DNA of 64,000 bases, taken from positions 124,001-188,000 of the forward strand of contig JAXLWU010000005.1 in NCBI GenBank assembly GCA_046328335.1. The letters are read 5' to 3'. Position 1 is the stretch's first letter, and every line of letters starts with the position of its first letter. A program made the position numbers and the translations under genes. The notes under the pieces were generated by a model, which was not told where the DNA came from, did not search any database, and was given only the letters and a program-made list of their open reading frames with translations. The DNA comes from JACCXM01 sp046328335. GTDB taxonomy: Bacteria > Chloroflexota > Chloroflexia > Thermomicrobiales > UBA6265. Positions 44,444-53,092 of this stretch are shown piece by piece.

Positions 44444-45408
44444 CTGCGTCGCTTCGATCCTGGTGACACCCGCCGCGCGCGGGGCCGCAACGCGGCCAGT
44501 CGCGCCGCCACCTTTCCCGGATCGGGCTGCATTCCGGCCTGGGCGCCGTAGCCCTGGATGGCGAACGAGGCGGCCACGGTGCCGCGCAAACCCGCCTCCA
44601 GTGGATCAGCGTGGGAGACGAGACCGGCGAGAAATCCGCCGCACCAGGCATCGCCCGCGCCGATCGTGTCGACCACCGGGACGGCGAGCGCGGGAATCTC
44701 CCACAGCGCGTCCGCCTCGCGGTCATAGACCAGCGCCCCGCGCGCGCCGCGCTTGACCGCCACCACCCGCGGCCCGTGGTTCGCCAACCGGCGCAACGTC
44801 CCCGGCAGATCCTCCCTGCCCCAGAGGTGCGCCACTTCCTTGTCGCTCGGCAGGAAGGCATCGACCCCGGCGAGGAAGGCCGGGTCGCGGTACGGGGCGA
44901 CATCGAAGAACGACTCGGTCCAGATATCGAGGGTGATCACCGCCCGCGGCGCCTGCTGGCGAATCGCGGCCACCGCCGCGCGCTGCGTATTGGGCAACGA
45001 CGGCGCGACGTGAAATCCGGAGGCCGCCGCGTAGGCGGCTGGCAGCGGACCGCGCGCGGCATCGAGCGTGACCGGATCGGCGGCGTGCAACTTGGGAAGT
45101 TGTTGCTTACCCGCGTCGCCTTCCTCCAGCAACCAGAGCCGGAGACTACGCGGGGGACCGGTCGTCACCCCCTGCAAGTCGATACCTGCCGCCGCGATCT
45201 GCTCCCGGTAGCGCGCCGGGTAATCGCCACCGGAGCAGCCGTGGATACCGACCACGGCCCCCCACGTCCGCGCCCCGACGGCGGAAAAGAGGGCGCCGCC
45301 GCCGAGGGTGTCGCGCAGCACCCGGCCGTCGTTGAGCACCAGATCGTCCAGGGTCAAGTACCCGCTGGTGACAAGCGCGACCATGCTCGGCCCTATGATT
45401 CTCGCCAT
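44245..45408 (-). CDS. PfkB-family carbohydrate kinase
   Basis: 387 residues as read from ATG 45408 (ATG 45384 is an alternative). The kinase part has GYLTLDDLVLNDGRVLRDTL, GGGALFSAVGART and the ATP-site signature PVVDTIGAGDAWCGGFLAGL, including the catalytic Asp in GAGD. PfkB kinases phosphorylate ribose, fructose, nucleosides or similar sugars. Clear homology ends about residue 310 (KVAARLAALRPRA); the last 75 residues are Arg/Ser/Pro-rich and overlap the M42 gene out of frame. This suggests a lost stop codon or a one-base error near 44480. It follows the ABC transporter genes and likely acts on the imported sugar. Confidence 0.8.
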   Translation of the reverse strand: MARIIGPSMVALVTSGYLTLDDLVLNDGRVLRDTLGGGALFSAVGARTWGAVVGIHGCSGGDYPARYREQIAAAGIDLQGVTTGPPRSLRLWLLEEGDAGKQQLPKLHAADPVTLDAARGPLPAAYAAASGFHVAPSLPNTQRAAVAAIRQQAPRAVITLDIWTESFFDVAPYRDPAFLAGVDAFLPSDKEVAHLWGREDLPGTLRRLANHGPRVVAVKRGARGALVYDREADALWEIPALAVPVVDTIGAGDAWCGGFLAGLVSHADPLEAGLRGTVAASFAIQGYGAQAGMQPDPGKVAARLAALRPRARRVSPGSKRRRWRPSGRHSRRSRDYARGWTRSPWTAPFTCWRRWKRRRRHRRPPAGRASRSSRRSCRTKGSSPRSG

Positions 45409-45443
45409 ACGGCGGCAAGAGGGATCAGACGGTCAGGCCGGGC

Positions 45444-45503
45444 GGGCGACGCAGGCGTCGCCCCTACAGCGGGGTCTCCGTAGGGGCGACGCTTGCGTCG
45501 CCC
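45444..45503. repeat. Nested palindrome: two GGGCGACGC units in inverted orientation
   Basis: Left arm 45444-45467 (GGGCGACGCAGGCGTCGCCC then CTAC) and right arm 45480-45503 are inverted copies with one mismatch, 12-base loop between. Each arm is itself palindromic, so the unit can fold as one long hairpin or two short ones. It lies between the permease and the kinase gene of one operon and may tune their relative expression. Confidence 0.65.
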
Positions 45504-45552
45504 GTGCGCACCCAATCGTGGAATTACGGTCTGGAAACCCGCATCCACGGCG

Positions 45553-46539
45553 CTAACTCCGGTGGCCACGCCCGACGATCCAGACGGCGATGATGATCAG
45601 CGCCCCCTTGGCCAGCGGCTGGGCAAAGGGGCTGACCCCCATCAGGTTGAGCACATTGCTGAGAATGCCGATGATCAGCGCGCCGAGGAAGGTGCCGATC
45701 ACGCCGCCCTGTCCCCCGAAGAGGGAGGTGCCGCCGACCACGACCGCCGCGATGGCGTCGAGTTCGTACCCCTCGCCGGCGATCGCCGGGGCCGAGGCGA
45801 ACTGCGAGGTGTACATGATCGCGCCGACCGCCGCCGTGAATCCCGAGATCATGTAGACCGCGACCTTCACCCGGCCGACCTCGATGCCGCTCAACCGCGC
45901 CGCTTCCTCGTTGCTGCCGACGGCGTAGACGGCGCGGCCAAAGGGGGTGTAGCGCAGGACAAAGGCCGCGATGACCAGGATGATCAGCAGGATGATGACC
46001 GGGATGGGAATCCGCCAGAGATACCCGATCCCCAGTTGGAGGTAGCGCATATCGACCACCGGGATCGGTTCGCCTCCCGTGTAGAGGAAGGCGAGGCTGC
46101 GCGCGATCCCCAGCATGCCGAGGGTCATCACGAACGGCTGCACTCGGCCGATGGTCACGCCCAGGCCGTTGGCGAATCCGACGAGCGTTCCCGCGGCAAG
46201 GGCCACGAGCATCGCCAGCCAGATCATGCCGGTGCTTTCCAGGTTGCCGGCAAGAAGGACCGCGCTGAGCGCCAGACAGGCGCCGACCGAGAGATCGATG
46301 CCGGCGGTGAGGATGACGAAGGTCATGCCGATGCCGAGTACGCCCACGATCGCCACCTGCCGGAAGACGTTGAGCAGATTCACCGGACTGAGGAAGCGTG
46401 GCGACAGAATCGAGGCGACAATCACGAGCAGGATCAGGGCGATGAAGGTACCGTAGCGGCCGAGGATGTCCCGCATGTCGATGCCCCGGCGCGTACCGCC
46501 CGGGGCGCGTTCAACCGGCAGCGACTGCTGCATGCTCAT
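45553..46539 (-). CDS. Sugar ABC transporter permease (RbsC-like)
   Basis: 328 residues from ATG 46539, with GGGAGGG 7 bp upstream; it overlaps the end of the ATPase gene by 29 bp. About ten transmembrane segments. Family marks: VLGIGMTFVILTAGIDLSVG near the N-terminal third, then VYAVGSNEEAARLSGI (the EAA-like cytoplasmic loop) and AIAAVVVGGTSLFGGQGGVI. These are typical of branched-chain/ribose-type permeases of the monosaccharide importer group. It should form a homodimeric channel with the ATPase upstream and the binding protein. Confidence 0.9.
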   Translation of the reverse strand: MSMQQSLPVERAPGGTRRGIDMRDILGRYGTFIALILLVIVASILSPRFLSPVNLLNVFRQVAIVGVLGIGMTFVILTAGIDLSVGACLALSAVLLAGNLESTGMIWLAMLVALAAGTLVGFANGLGVTIGRVQPFVMTLGMLGIARSLAFLYTGGEPIPVVDMRYLQLGIGYLWRIPIPVIILLIILVIAAFVLRYTPFGRAVYAVGSNEEAARLSGIEVGRVKVAVYMISGFTAAVGAIMYTSQFASAPAIAGEGYELDAIAAVVVGGTSLFGGQGGVIGTFLGALIIGILSNVLNLMGVSPFAQPLAKGALIIIAVWIVGRGHRS

Positions 46540-48040
46540 CGCTCTGCCCTCCCAGGACCATCGCCGCCACCACATCCTCTTCGCGTAACGAGTCCCCCGC
46601 GTATTCGCCGACCAGCCGCCCCTCCCGCATCACCATGATGCGCGGGCAGATGGCGAACAGTTCCTTCAATTCCGAGGAGACGACCAGCACCGCCGCGCCT
46701 TGCTCCGCCAGGGCGTGGATGAGGCGATAGATCTCCTCCTTGGCGCCGACATCGACGCCCCGCGTCGGTTCGTCGAAGAGGAGGATGCCGCACTGCCGCG
46801 CCAGCCAGCGGGCGAGCACCACTTTCTGCTGATTGCCGCCGCTGAGGGTCACCACCGGTTGTCCCGGGCCGCGGGCGGCGATCTGCAACTCTGCCATCAG
46901 TTTCCGCACTTCCCGCTCTTCCCGATCGGGGCGGAGAACACCAAATCGGGAGAGGCGGCGCAGGCTGGCGAGACTGATGTTCTCGCGCAGGGCCCGATCG
47001 AGGAGCAGACCCTGCCGTTTACGGTCTTCCGGTAACAGCCCGAGTCCGCGCCGCAGCGCCTGCGCCGGGGAACGGAACCGCACCGGCGTGCCATCGACGA
47101 TGATCTCTCCGCTGTCCGGCCGGTCGGCGCCGAAGATCGCGCGCAGCACCTCGCTCCGCCCGGAACCAACCAGCCCGGCGATTCCCACCACCTCGCCGGC
47201 GTGCAGCCGGAGCGAGATATCGGCGAAGGCGCCCTCCCGACTCAGGCCGCGCACGTCGAGCCGGATCGGCGCGGCCTGATCGCCGCGCGCCGTCGAAATC
47301 ACGCCGAGATCGCGCCCGGTCATCGCCCGCACCAGTCCCGGCATCGTCACCTCGCCGACCGGCCAACTGCCGACCAGTTGCCCATCCTTGAGCACGGTGA
47401 CCCGGTCCGCGATCTCGAAGATCTCCTCCAGACGATGGGAGATGTAGACGATCGCCACCCCCTGATCGCGCAGGCGGCGGATCACCGCGAAGAGATGCTC
47501 CAGGTCGCGCAGGCCGAGCGTCGCCGATGGTTCGTCGAGGACGAGGATGCGCGAATCGCGCGAGAGCGCCTTGGCGATCTCCACCAGTTGCTGCTGCGCC
47601 GTGCTGAGCCGCCCGACCGGCGCAGTGAGCGGCAGGGTGACGCCAAGTTGCGCCAGCAGCGCCGCGACCTGCTGCCGCGCCGCCGGCCAATCGACCGCCA
47701 GTCCCGCGCTGCGCGGCAGGTGACCCATCAGCACGTTCTCGGCGACCGAGAGGTGCGGGCAAAGTACCAACTCCTGATAGATGACCGCAATGCCCGCCGC
47801 CAGCGCTTCGGCTGGGGAACTGAAATCGACCGGCTGGCCATGAAGGCGCATTGCCCCCGCGTCTCGCCGCAGTGCCCCGCCCAGGATCTTGATCAGGGTC
47901 GATTTTCCGGCGCCGTTCTCACCGAGCAGGGCGTGAATCTCTCCGGCGCGCAGGGTGAAATCGACGCCATCGACGGCGGTCACGCCGGGAAAGCGCCGGG
48001 TCAGCCCTGCGATTTCGAGGAGCGGCGGTTCAGTGTGCAA
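46511..48040 (-). CDS. Sugar ABC transporter ATP-binding protein, two NBDs (RbsA/MglA-like)
   Basis: 509 residues; the start is TTG 48040 with a weak ribosome binding site. Two nucleotide-binding domains: the first has Walker A LLGENGAGKST, signature LSTAQQQLVEIAKAL and Walker B ILVLDEPSATLG; the second has a degenerate Walker A (GLVGSGRSEVL), signature LSGGNQQKVVLARWL and Walker B ILLFDEPTRGVD. This degenerate second site is normal for RbsA/MglA/XylG-type proteins. It overlaps the permease gene. The 198-bp gap to the binding-protein gene is filled by an inverted repeat pair. Confidence 0.92.
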   Translation of the reverse strand: MHTEPPLLEIAGLTRRFPGVTAVDGVDFTLRAGEIHALLGENGAGKSTLIKILGGALRRDAGAMRLHGQPVDFSSPAEALAAGIAVIYQELVLCPHLSVAENVLMGHLPRSAGLAVDWPAARQQVAALLAQLGVTLPLTAPVGRLSTAQQQLVEIAKALSRDSRILVLDEPSATLGLRDLEHLFAVIRRLRDQGVAIVYISHRLEEIFEIADRVTVLKDGQLVGSWPVGEVTMPGLVRAMTGRDLGVISTARGDQAAPIRLDVRGLSREGAFADISLRLHAGEVVGIAGLVGSGRSEVLRAIFGADRPDSGEIIVDGTPVRFRSPAQALRRGLGLLPEDRKRQGLLLDRALRENISLASLRRLSRFGVLRPDREEREVRKLMAELQIAARGPGQPVVTLSGGNQQKVVLARWLARQCGILLFDEPTRGVDVGAKEEIYRLIHALAEQGAAVLVVSSELKELFAICPRIMVMREGRLVGEYAGDSLREEDVVAAMVLGGQSDEHAAVAAG

Positions 48041-48066
48041 GGATTGCCCTCACCCCGACCCCAGAC

Positions 48067-48237
48067 GCCCCTCACCCCAACCCCTCTCCCCGTGCGCGGG
48101 GAGAGGGGCTTCTGGTGACGAGGCCCAGTCTTTATCTCTGATCGAGTCTACTGACGAATCAATGCCGGAATCTGCTTCTCGAGTGCCCAAGAGAGCCCCT
48201 CGCCCCGCGCACGGGGAGAGCGGTTGGGGTGAGGGGG
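48067..48237. repeat. Inverted pair of CCCCTCACCCC repeats (171-bp composite)
   Basis: Units 48067-48110 and 48194-48237 are inverted copies (CCCCTCACCCCAACCCCTCT then CCCCGTGCGCGGGG) about 83 bp apart. It occupies nearly the whole gap between the binding-protein and ATPase genes of one operon, a place where REP-like elements often stabilise upstream mRNA so that the binding protein is made in excess. Confidence 0.65.
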
Positions 48238-48238
48238 G

Positions 48239-49468
48239 CTACGACGCGCAGGGATTTTCCGGCGGCGCGAAGTCGCCCCAGCCCTTGCCGAGCCACTCGT
48301 CGACATTCTCGGCGGTCACCACCGGCAGATCGGGCAGCCGGTAGAGTTTGCCTTCGAACTCGTAATCCTGCAGATCGGGAATCTCGATCCCCTGCAGCGC
48401 CATCAGCGCGGCGCGCACCCCGACGTCGCCGATGAATGGGCTGTAGTTGCCGTCGGCGGCGAAAAGGCCGTCCTTGACCGACTGGAAGCCGGCGTTGGAG
48501 GCATCGTGGGTGAACTGGAGGATATTGTCGCCGCAGCGGCCCGCCCGCGCGATCGAGAACTGGGCGCCCCACGAGGACTCTTCGGCGTGGCTGAAGACCG
48601 CGTTGATCACCGGATTGGCGACCAGGAAGTCGTCCATCAACTTGACCGCCGGGTCGCGGATCCACTCCGCGTCGCCAGAGGCGACGACGGTGATCGCCGG
48701 CGCCGAGGTCAGCGCCTCGTACATTCCCTTCTGGCGGTCGATGGCCGGTGACGAGCCGATCAGGCCGGTCAACTCGACGATGTTCCCCTTGCCGTCGAGC
48801 ATCTTGACCATCACGTCGCCGACGCCTTTGGCCATGGTCACGTTCGACTGCCCGATGAAGACCGTCTTCGCCACCTCGACATCGCGATCGAGGAGGATGA
48901 GCGGCTTGCCGGCGGCCATCACCTTCAACGCGGCCGGGGCGAGACCGGCGGATTCGACCGGGCTCATCACGATGGCGTCGACATCCTGGGCGAGGAGGTC
49001 ATCGACGTCGTTGTTCTGCTTGCGAATATCGACGTTGCCGTCGGTGATCACCATCGAGACGTTCGGATGGCGGGCGACCTCGGCCTGGGCCGATTTGATC
49101 ATCTCCACCCGCCAGGGATGGTTGAACCCGGTCTGGGAAAAGCCGATCACGATCGGATCACCGCCGACTTCCCCGGCGTCCATGGGGAGGATGTCGGTGA
49201 AGGGGAGAACGTCGTCGTAGAACTTGAGCAACTCGTCGTTGGTCATGTCCGAGATCGGCTGCTTCTCTTGCAGCGCGCTGGCGAGGGCGAAGCGGCGGAC
49301 CCGCGGCGCCGCGGCCGCCGGGCGCAGTTCCGGCGCGAGTGCGGCCAGGACCAGGCCAAGCCCGCCGAGTTTGGTGGCGCGGCTCGCCAGCTCACGGCGG
49401 GAGATGCGTCCCCGGAAGTAATCGGTCAGTAGCGCGTCGATGCGTCGTTCCTTGCGATCGTCAAGCAT
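48239..49468 (-). CDS. Sugar ABC transporter substrate-binding protein
   Basis: 409 residues from ATG 49468. The N-terminus LTDYFRGRISRRELASRATK, then a hydrophobic stretch (LGGLGLVLAALAP), is a Tat-like signal of the kind common in this group. The mature part is a periplasmic-binding-protein type 1 fold (ribose/galactose-binding family): PIVIGFSQTGFNHPWRVEMI, DVDAIVMSPVESAGLAPAAL, LILLDRDVEV and IVELTGLIGSSPAIDRQKG. Ligand cannot be told; family members bind pentoses, hexoses or sugar alcohols. Downstream of the GntR gene by 30 bp. Confidence 0.9.
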   Translation of the reverse strand: MLDDRKERRIDALLTDYFRGRISRRELASRATKLGGLGLVLAALAPELRPAAAAPRVRRFALASALQEKQPISDMTNDELLKFYDDVLPFTDILPMDAGEVGGDPIVIGFSQTGFNHPWRVEMIKSAQAEVARHPNVSMVITDGNVDIRKQNNDVDDLLAQDVDAIVMSPVESAGLAPAALKVMAAGKPLILLDRDVEVAKTVFIGQSNVTMAKGVGDVMVKMLDGKGNIVELTGLIGSSPAIDRQKGMYEALTSAPAITVVASGDAEWIRDPAVKLMDDFLVANPVINAVFSHAEESSWGAQFSIARAGRCGDNILQFTHDASNAGFQSVKDGLFAADGNYSPFIGDVGVRAALMALQGIEIPDLQDYEFEGKLYRLPDLPVVTAENVDEWLGKGWGDFAPPENPCAS

Positions 49469-49498
49469 GGCAGTACCTCCGGGCGCAGCGCGCCCACC

Positions 49499-50275
49499 TC
49501 ACGAACCGATGGCTGCCGGCCGTTCATCGAGACGCCGGCCCCGGGAGAGATCTACGCGATAGCGGTACGTGTCGCCGCGGAAGACGAGTTTCACCGATTC
49601 GACTGGCGTGCCGGACGCCAGCCAGGAGAGCCGCCGCACCACCAGAACGGGTGCGCCAGCCGGGACCGCGAGGAGCTTCACCTCCTTCCTGTCGGCAATC
49701 GCCGGCTCGACCGTCTCCTCCGCTTTCCAGAGCGGATCGGCGAGCACCTGGTCGAGCGTGGCATAGAGCGACGTATTGGCGAGGGTGGCGGGATCGATCT
49801 GCCCCGGACCGTCGCCAAAGAGCCAGGACGGGTAGTAGCCAAGTTGCAGACCCATCGGGGCGCCGTCGGCGAGGAGCAGCCGCTCGACGCAGTAGGCGGC
49901 GTCAGCCGTGCCGAGGCGCAGCGCCTCCCGCGCTTCGGGCGGGGGATCGACGCGGTCAGCGGCGAGCAGCTGGTAGGAGGGCATCAGGCCCTGGGCCCGC
50001 ATGTTCTCGGAGAAACTGGTGAAGGCGGCGAGCGGCGCGACCTTGCGCGCGGCGACATAGGTGCCCTTGCCGGGGACCCGGTAGAGCGCCCCTTCCTGGA
50101 CCAGCGCCTTCAGCGCCTGGCGGACGGTGATGCGGCTGACGCCGTGCCGCCGCTCCAATTCCGCCTCGGAATCGACGCGGTCGCCGGCCTTCAGGCCGCC
50201 CACGCGAATCTCCTCCAGTACGGCATCGCGCAACTGGAGATAGAGCGGAGTCGAGGTACGCCGATCGACAGCCAC
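49499..50275 (-). CDS. GntR-family regulator (HutC/UTRA type)
   Basis: 258 residues from GTG 50275. Residues about 8-75 are a winged helix: PLYLQLRDAVLEEIRVGGLK, SEAELERRHGVSRITVRQAL and GALYRVPGKGTYVA. The C-terminal half is a UTRA ligand-binding domain (AYCVERLLLADGAPMGLQLG, then VLVVRRLSWLASGTPVESVK). It heads the gene order gntR, binding protein, ATPase, permease, kinase, peptidase. A HutC-type operator GTATACC-AG-GGTATAC lies 48 bp upstream, so it probably represses this operon until the sugar or its phosphate binds. Confidence 0.9.
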   Translation of the reverse strand: MAVDRRTSTPLYLQLRDAVLEEIRVGGLKAGDRVDSEAELERRHGVSRITVRQALKALVQEGALYRVPGKGTYVAARKVAPLAAFTSFSENMRAQGLMPSYQLLAADRVDPPPEAREALRLGTADAAYCVERLLLADGAPMGLQLGYYPSWLFGDGPGQIDPATLANTSLYATLDQVLADPLWKAEETVEPAIADRKEVKLLAVPAGAPVLVVRRLSWLASGTPVESVKLVFRGDTYRYRVDLSRGRRLDERPAAIGS

Positions 50276-50322
50276 GCGGTTCCCCGGCTGATCCTCATCT
50301 CATCTGCGGCAAGGTGACCCGA

Positions 50323-50338
50323 GTATACCAGGGTATAC
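50323..50338. promoter_or_regulatory. GntR operator upstream of the sugar transporter operon
   Basis: Perfect inverted repeat GTATACC (50323-50329), AG, GGTATAC (50332-50338), 48 bp upstream of the gntR start. The GTATAC core fits the GT-x-TA-x-AC consensus of HutC-type GntR regulators. Confidence 0.65.
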
Positions 50339-50427
50339 CTGGAAATGGGAAGAGTGCAATGCGTGCGGTGGCGCCGAGGTCACGGCATGCCGCTACCGTT
50401 GCGCCGGTGGTTTGGAGCGGGGTGCGA

Positions 50428-50523
50428 AACATTGTGTCGTTCCGAACCGCGGCGAGGAATCTCGTTTTCGGTCTCGATCGAAGTTAGCGTCGAGGTCCCT
50501 CCTGCGGTCGGGACGACACGACG
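50428..50523. repeat. MITE-like inverted-repeat element (GTGTCGTTCCGA family)
   Basis: Left arm TTGTGTCGTTCCGAACCGCG then GCGAGGAATCTCG; right arm CGAGGTCCCTCCTGCGGTCG then GGACGACACGACG. Copy of the element at 8851 and 56431. The surrounding 50339-50700 gap holds no supported gene. Confidence 0.65.
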
Positions 50524-50700
50524 TACGCACGGTGCTCTATTCACCGGCTACCGCCAGCCGAAAAGCCTCGTGAACGGGACTTCACCGCGTGTGCATGCGG
50601 AAGGGCGCATCTGACACCACAGATTCGCGACCCGGAAACGGAGTCAGGAGAATCATCTCAGCCCCGTGCCCAGGGCTTGCGTGGGGCTAGCCGGACGTCT

Positions 50701-52089
50701 TCAGCGTCCGGCGCGCCGCCAATCACGCTCTCCCCCCATTCCCCCATTCCCCCTCGTCCCCCTTTCCCCCTCGTCTCCCATCCCGCACCAATCGACGATC
50801 AGCCCCGCGTACACCTTGCAGGCATCGATCACCTGCTGCACCGGGACGAATTCGTTGGCGCCGTGGGCGCCGTAACCGAGATCGCCGGGACCGAAGATGA
50901 TCGTCGGCTGGTCGGCGGCGGCCATGATGTTGGCGTCGCACGGACCCGGGAAACAGCCGATCACCGGTTCCCGCGCCAGCGCCTCGCGGCTGGCGCGGGC
51001 GAGCGCGAGAACCCCGGGGTGGTCCTGGGGGACATCGAGCGGCGGCAGGACGCGATGGATGACCGGGCAGGTCACCCGCGGCGGGTGGTCGCGCAGCCAG
51101 CGGTCGGTGGCGGTCACCGCGGCGACGGCACGTTCGATCTCCGCCAGCACGGCGGCGCAATCGGCGGCGGGCTGGACGACCACCGCGTAGGTCGCCGAGC
51201 AGGCGGGCGGCATCTCCGCCCGCAGGGCGCCGCCCCCGATCTGCACCGGCGAGAGATTCATGCCGCCAGGTGGCATGAGGGGATGCTTTTCGTGCAGCGA
51301 CCAGTCGCGATCGAGTGCCGAAAGCGCGTCCATGATCGTGCGCATCTTTTCGATCGCGTCGACGCCGGGCAGCGGCGCGGTTGACGCTTGCGGGTAGACC
51401 GCGGAGTAGCGCGCGGCGGGATGCAGGCTCTTGCCGGTGACGTCGATCTGGAAGAAAAACCACCCCATTCCAGCCGGGGCGATCTGCAACCGGGTCGGTT
51501 CCCCATTGATCGCCAGGGGGGCGCGGTATCCTCGTGCCAGCACGCTCAGCGGCCCGATTTCCGCCTCCGAGGTCTCCTCGCCGATGCTGATGGTGGCGAC
51601 GCACCTCGCCGCGGGCGTGAACCCGCACTCGCGCAGCATCCGCGCCGCCCAGAGAAACGCGGCGTTGCCGCCTTTCATGTCGGTCGCGCCGCGGCCATAG
51701 AGATTGCCATCGGCGATCTCGCCGCTCCACGGATCGCCGCCGCGCCAACTCGCGCGCTGCTCGGCGCTCACCCCGACCGTATCGGTATGCCCGTTGTAGA
51801 GCAGGTCCTGCCCAACCCCGCCACGACCGCCGATGATCGCGGCGATGTTGGGCTGGTTTGGCGCGCCGTCCCAGACATCGATGCGGTCGAACACCTCCCA
51901 GGCGGCCAATTCGGCGGCGAGCCACGCTTGGCAGGTTCGCGTCTCGCCCGGTTCATCTTCCGGGGCGCGGCCGGGATTGACCGAGCGTCGTTGCACATAG
52001 GCGGCGAGAAAGGCGGTCAGGTCCACCGCGCGCTCATCGATGCGCTGCCAGACCCGCTGTTTCACCAGATCGGTGTCGTTCATGTCCAT
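50701..52089 (-). CDS. M20-family metallopeptidase (ArgE/DapE-like)
   Basis: 462 residues from ATG 52089. Zinc-site motifs: LLYNGHTDTVG (His and Asp), GRGATDMKGG (bridging Asp), SIGEETSEAEIG (catalytic Glu-Glu), then GAHGANEFVPV near the C-terminus (last His). A dimerisation domain sits in the middle (WFFFQIDVTGKSLHPAARYS). The family includes acetylornithine deacetylase, succinyl-DAP desuccinylase and related amidohydrolases. The last 30 residues are Gly/Arg/Glu-rich, encoded by C-rich simple repeats at 50725-50790, and look like an extension caused by repeat insertion. It follows the SDR gene by 55 bp and may share its operon. Confidence 0.85.
   Translation of the reverse strand: MDMNDTDLVKQRVWQRIDERAVDLTAFLAAYVQRRSVNPGRAPEDEPGETRTCQAWLAAELAAWEVFDRIDVWDGAPNQPNIAAIIGGRGGVGQDLLYNGHTDTVGVSAEQRASWRGGDPWSGEIADGNLYGRGATDMKGGNAAFLWAARMLRECGFTPAARCVATISIGEETSEAEIGPLSVLARGYRAPLAINGEPTRLQIAPAGMGWFFFQIDVTGKSLHPAARYSAVYPQASTAPLPGVDAIEKMRTIMDALSALDRDWSLHEKHPLMPPGGMNLSPVQIGGGALRAEMPPACSATYAVVVQPAADCAAVLAEIERAVAAVTATDRWLRDHPPRVTCPVIHRVLPPLDVPQDHPGVLALARASREALAREPVIGCFPGPCDANIMAAADQPTIIFGPGDLGYGAHGANEFVPVQQVIDACKVYAGLIVDWCGMGDEGERGTRGNGGMGGERDWRRAGR
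50725..50790. repeat. C-rich simple repeat at the 3' end of the M20 gene
   Basis: Runs of CCCCCATT and CCCCCTCG/CCCCCTTT units. They encode the low-complexity Gly-rich tail of the peptidase and resemble the runs at 20418-20545. Confidence 0.5.
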
Positions 52090-52144
52090 GATGGTGTGGA
52101 ATTCACCCTGTGATAACTCCGCGGCTGACTCCCGCGAACGTGGA

Positions 52145-52906
52145 CTACCGCGCCAGCCAGCCGCCGTCGACGGCCAACTCGGTCCCGGTGACGAAGGACG
52201 CGCCCGGCGAGCAGAGCCAGACCACCGCGGCGGCGACCTCTTCCGGTTGCCCGACGCGGCCCATCGGCTCCGAGGCGCCCAGCGCGGCCACGGCGGCCTG
52301 ATCGCCTCCAGTGAAGCGGTCGACCATCGGGGTGTGAATGACCCCGGGACAGACGGCGTTGATGCGGATGCCGCGCTGGGCGTAATCGATCGCCGTGGCG
52401 CGGGTGAGACCGATCAACCCGTGCTTGGAGGCGACGTACGCCGGCAGATTCGGCGGAAAACCGGACATCCCGGAGATCGAGGCGCAGTTGACGATCGCGC
52501 CACCGCCACCTTGCAGCATCGCCGGAATCTCATGTCGCATGCAGTAGAAGGCGCCGGAGAGATTGACGCCGATGGTGCGCTCCCAGTTCTCGCGGGGCAT
52601 GTCATGGCAGGATGCGGTAATCCCCTCGACCCCGGCGTTGTTGAATGCCGCATCGAGGCGGCCGAAGACCTCCATCACCCGTGCCACCATCGCCTCGGTC
52701 TGCGCCGCGTCGCTGACATCGCAGATGATTTCGAGCGCCTCGCCGCCGTGATCGAGCACCAGCCGGCCTGTTTCCGCCAACTTGTCCTGCTGCACGTCGG
52801 CCACCGCCACCCGCGCGCCCGCCTTGGCGAACGCCACCGCCGTCGCCCGCCCGATACCTGATGCCGCGCCGGTGATCAATGCGACGGTTCCGTCCAACTC
52901 GCCCAC
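52145..52906 (-). CDS. Short-chain dehydrogenase/reductase (SDR)
   Basis: 253 residues from GTG 52906, chosen because GAGGAGG lies 5 bp upstream; a longer frame to 52930 has no such site. Classical SDR motifs: cofactor loop TGAASGIG, the NNAG motif, catalytic Ser in NCASISGMSG, and Y-x-x-x-K as YVASK, followed by RINAVCPGVIHTPMV and the C-terminal GTELAVDGGW. An Asp after beta-strand 2 (VAVADVQQDK) suggests NAD(H) rather than NADP(H). Substrate unknown. Probably transcribed with the M20 peptidase downstream. Confidence 0.92.
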   Translation of the reverse strand: MGELDGTVALITGAASGIGRATAVAFAKAGARVAVADVQQDKLAETGRLVLDHGGEALEIICDVSDAAQTEAMVARVMEVFGRLDAAFNNAGVEGITASCHDMPRENWERTIGVNLSGAFYCMRHEIPAMLQGGGGAIVNCASISGMSGFPPNLPAYVASKHGLIGLTRATAIDYAQRGIRINAVCPGVIHTPMVDRFTGGDQAAVAALGASEPMGRVGQPEEVAAAVVWLCSPGASFVTGTELAVDGGWLAR

Positions 52907-53092
52907 GTCAGCCTCCTCACGCTCGTCCACGCCACACTACGGCAAGTGTAAGGCGCGGTGACGACGTGAACGCGTCTCGACCCATGGCCGCCGTCCACGC
53001 TGCTCCCGCGGCGCGTTACACTCGAAATGACGACCGCCCCTCAACCGGGCGCCGTTTCATCATGGCGCATTTATCGGGGTAGAGTCTCGAGC

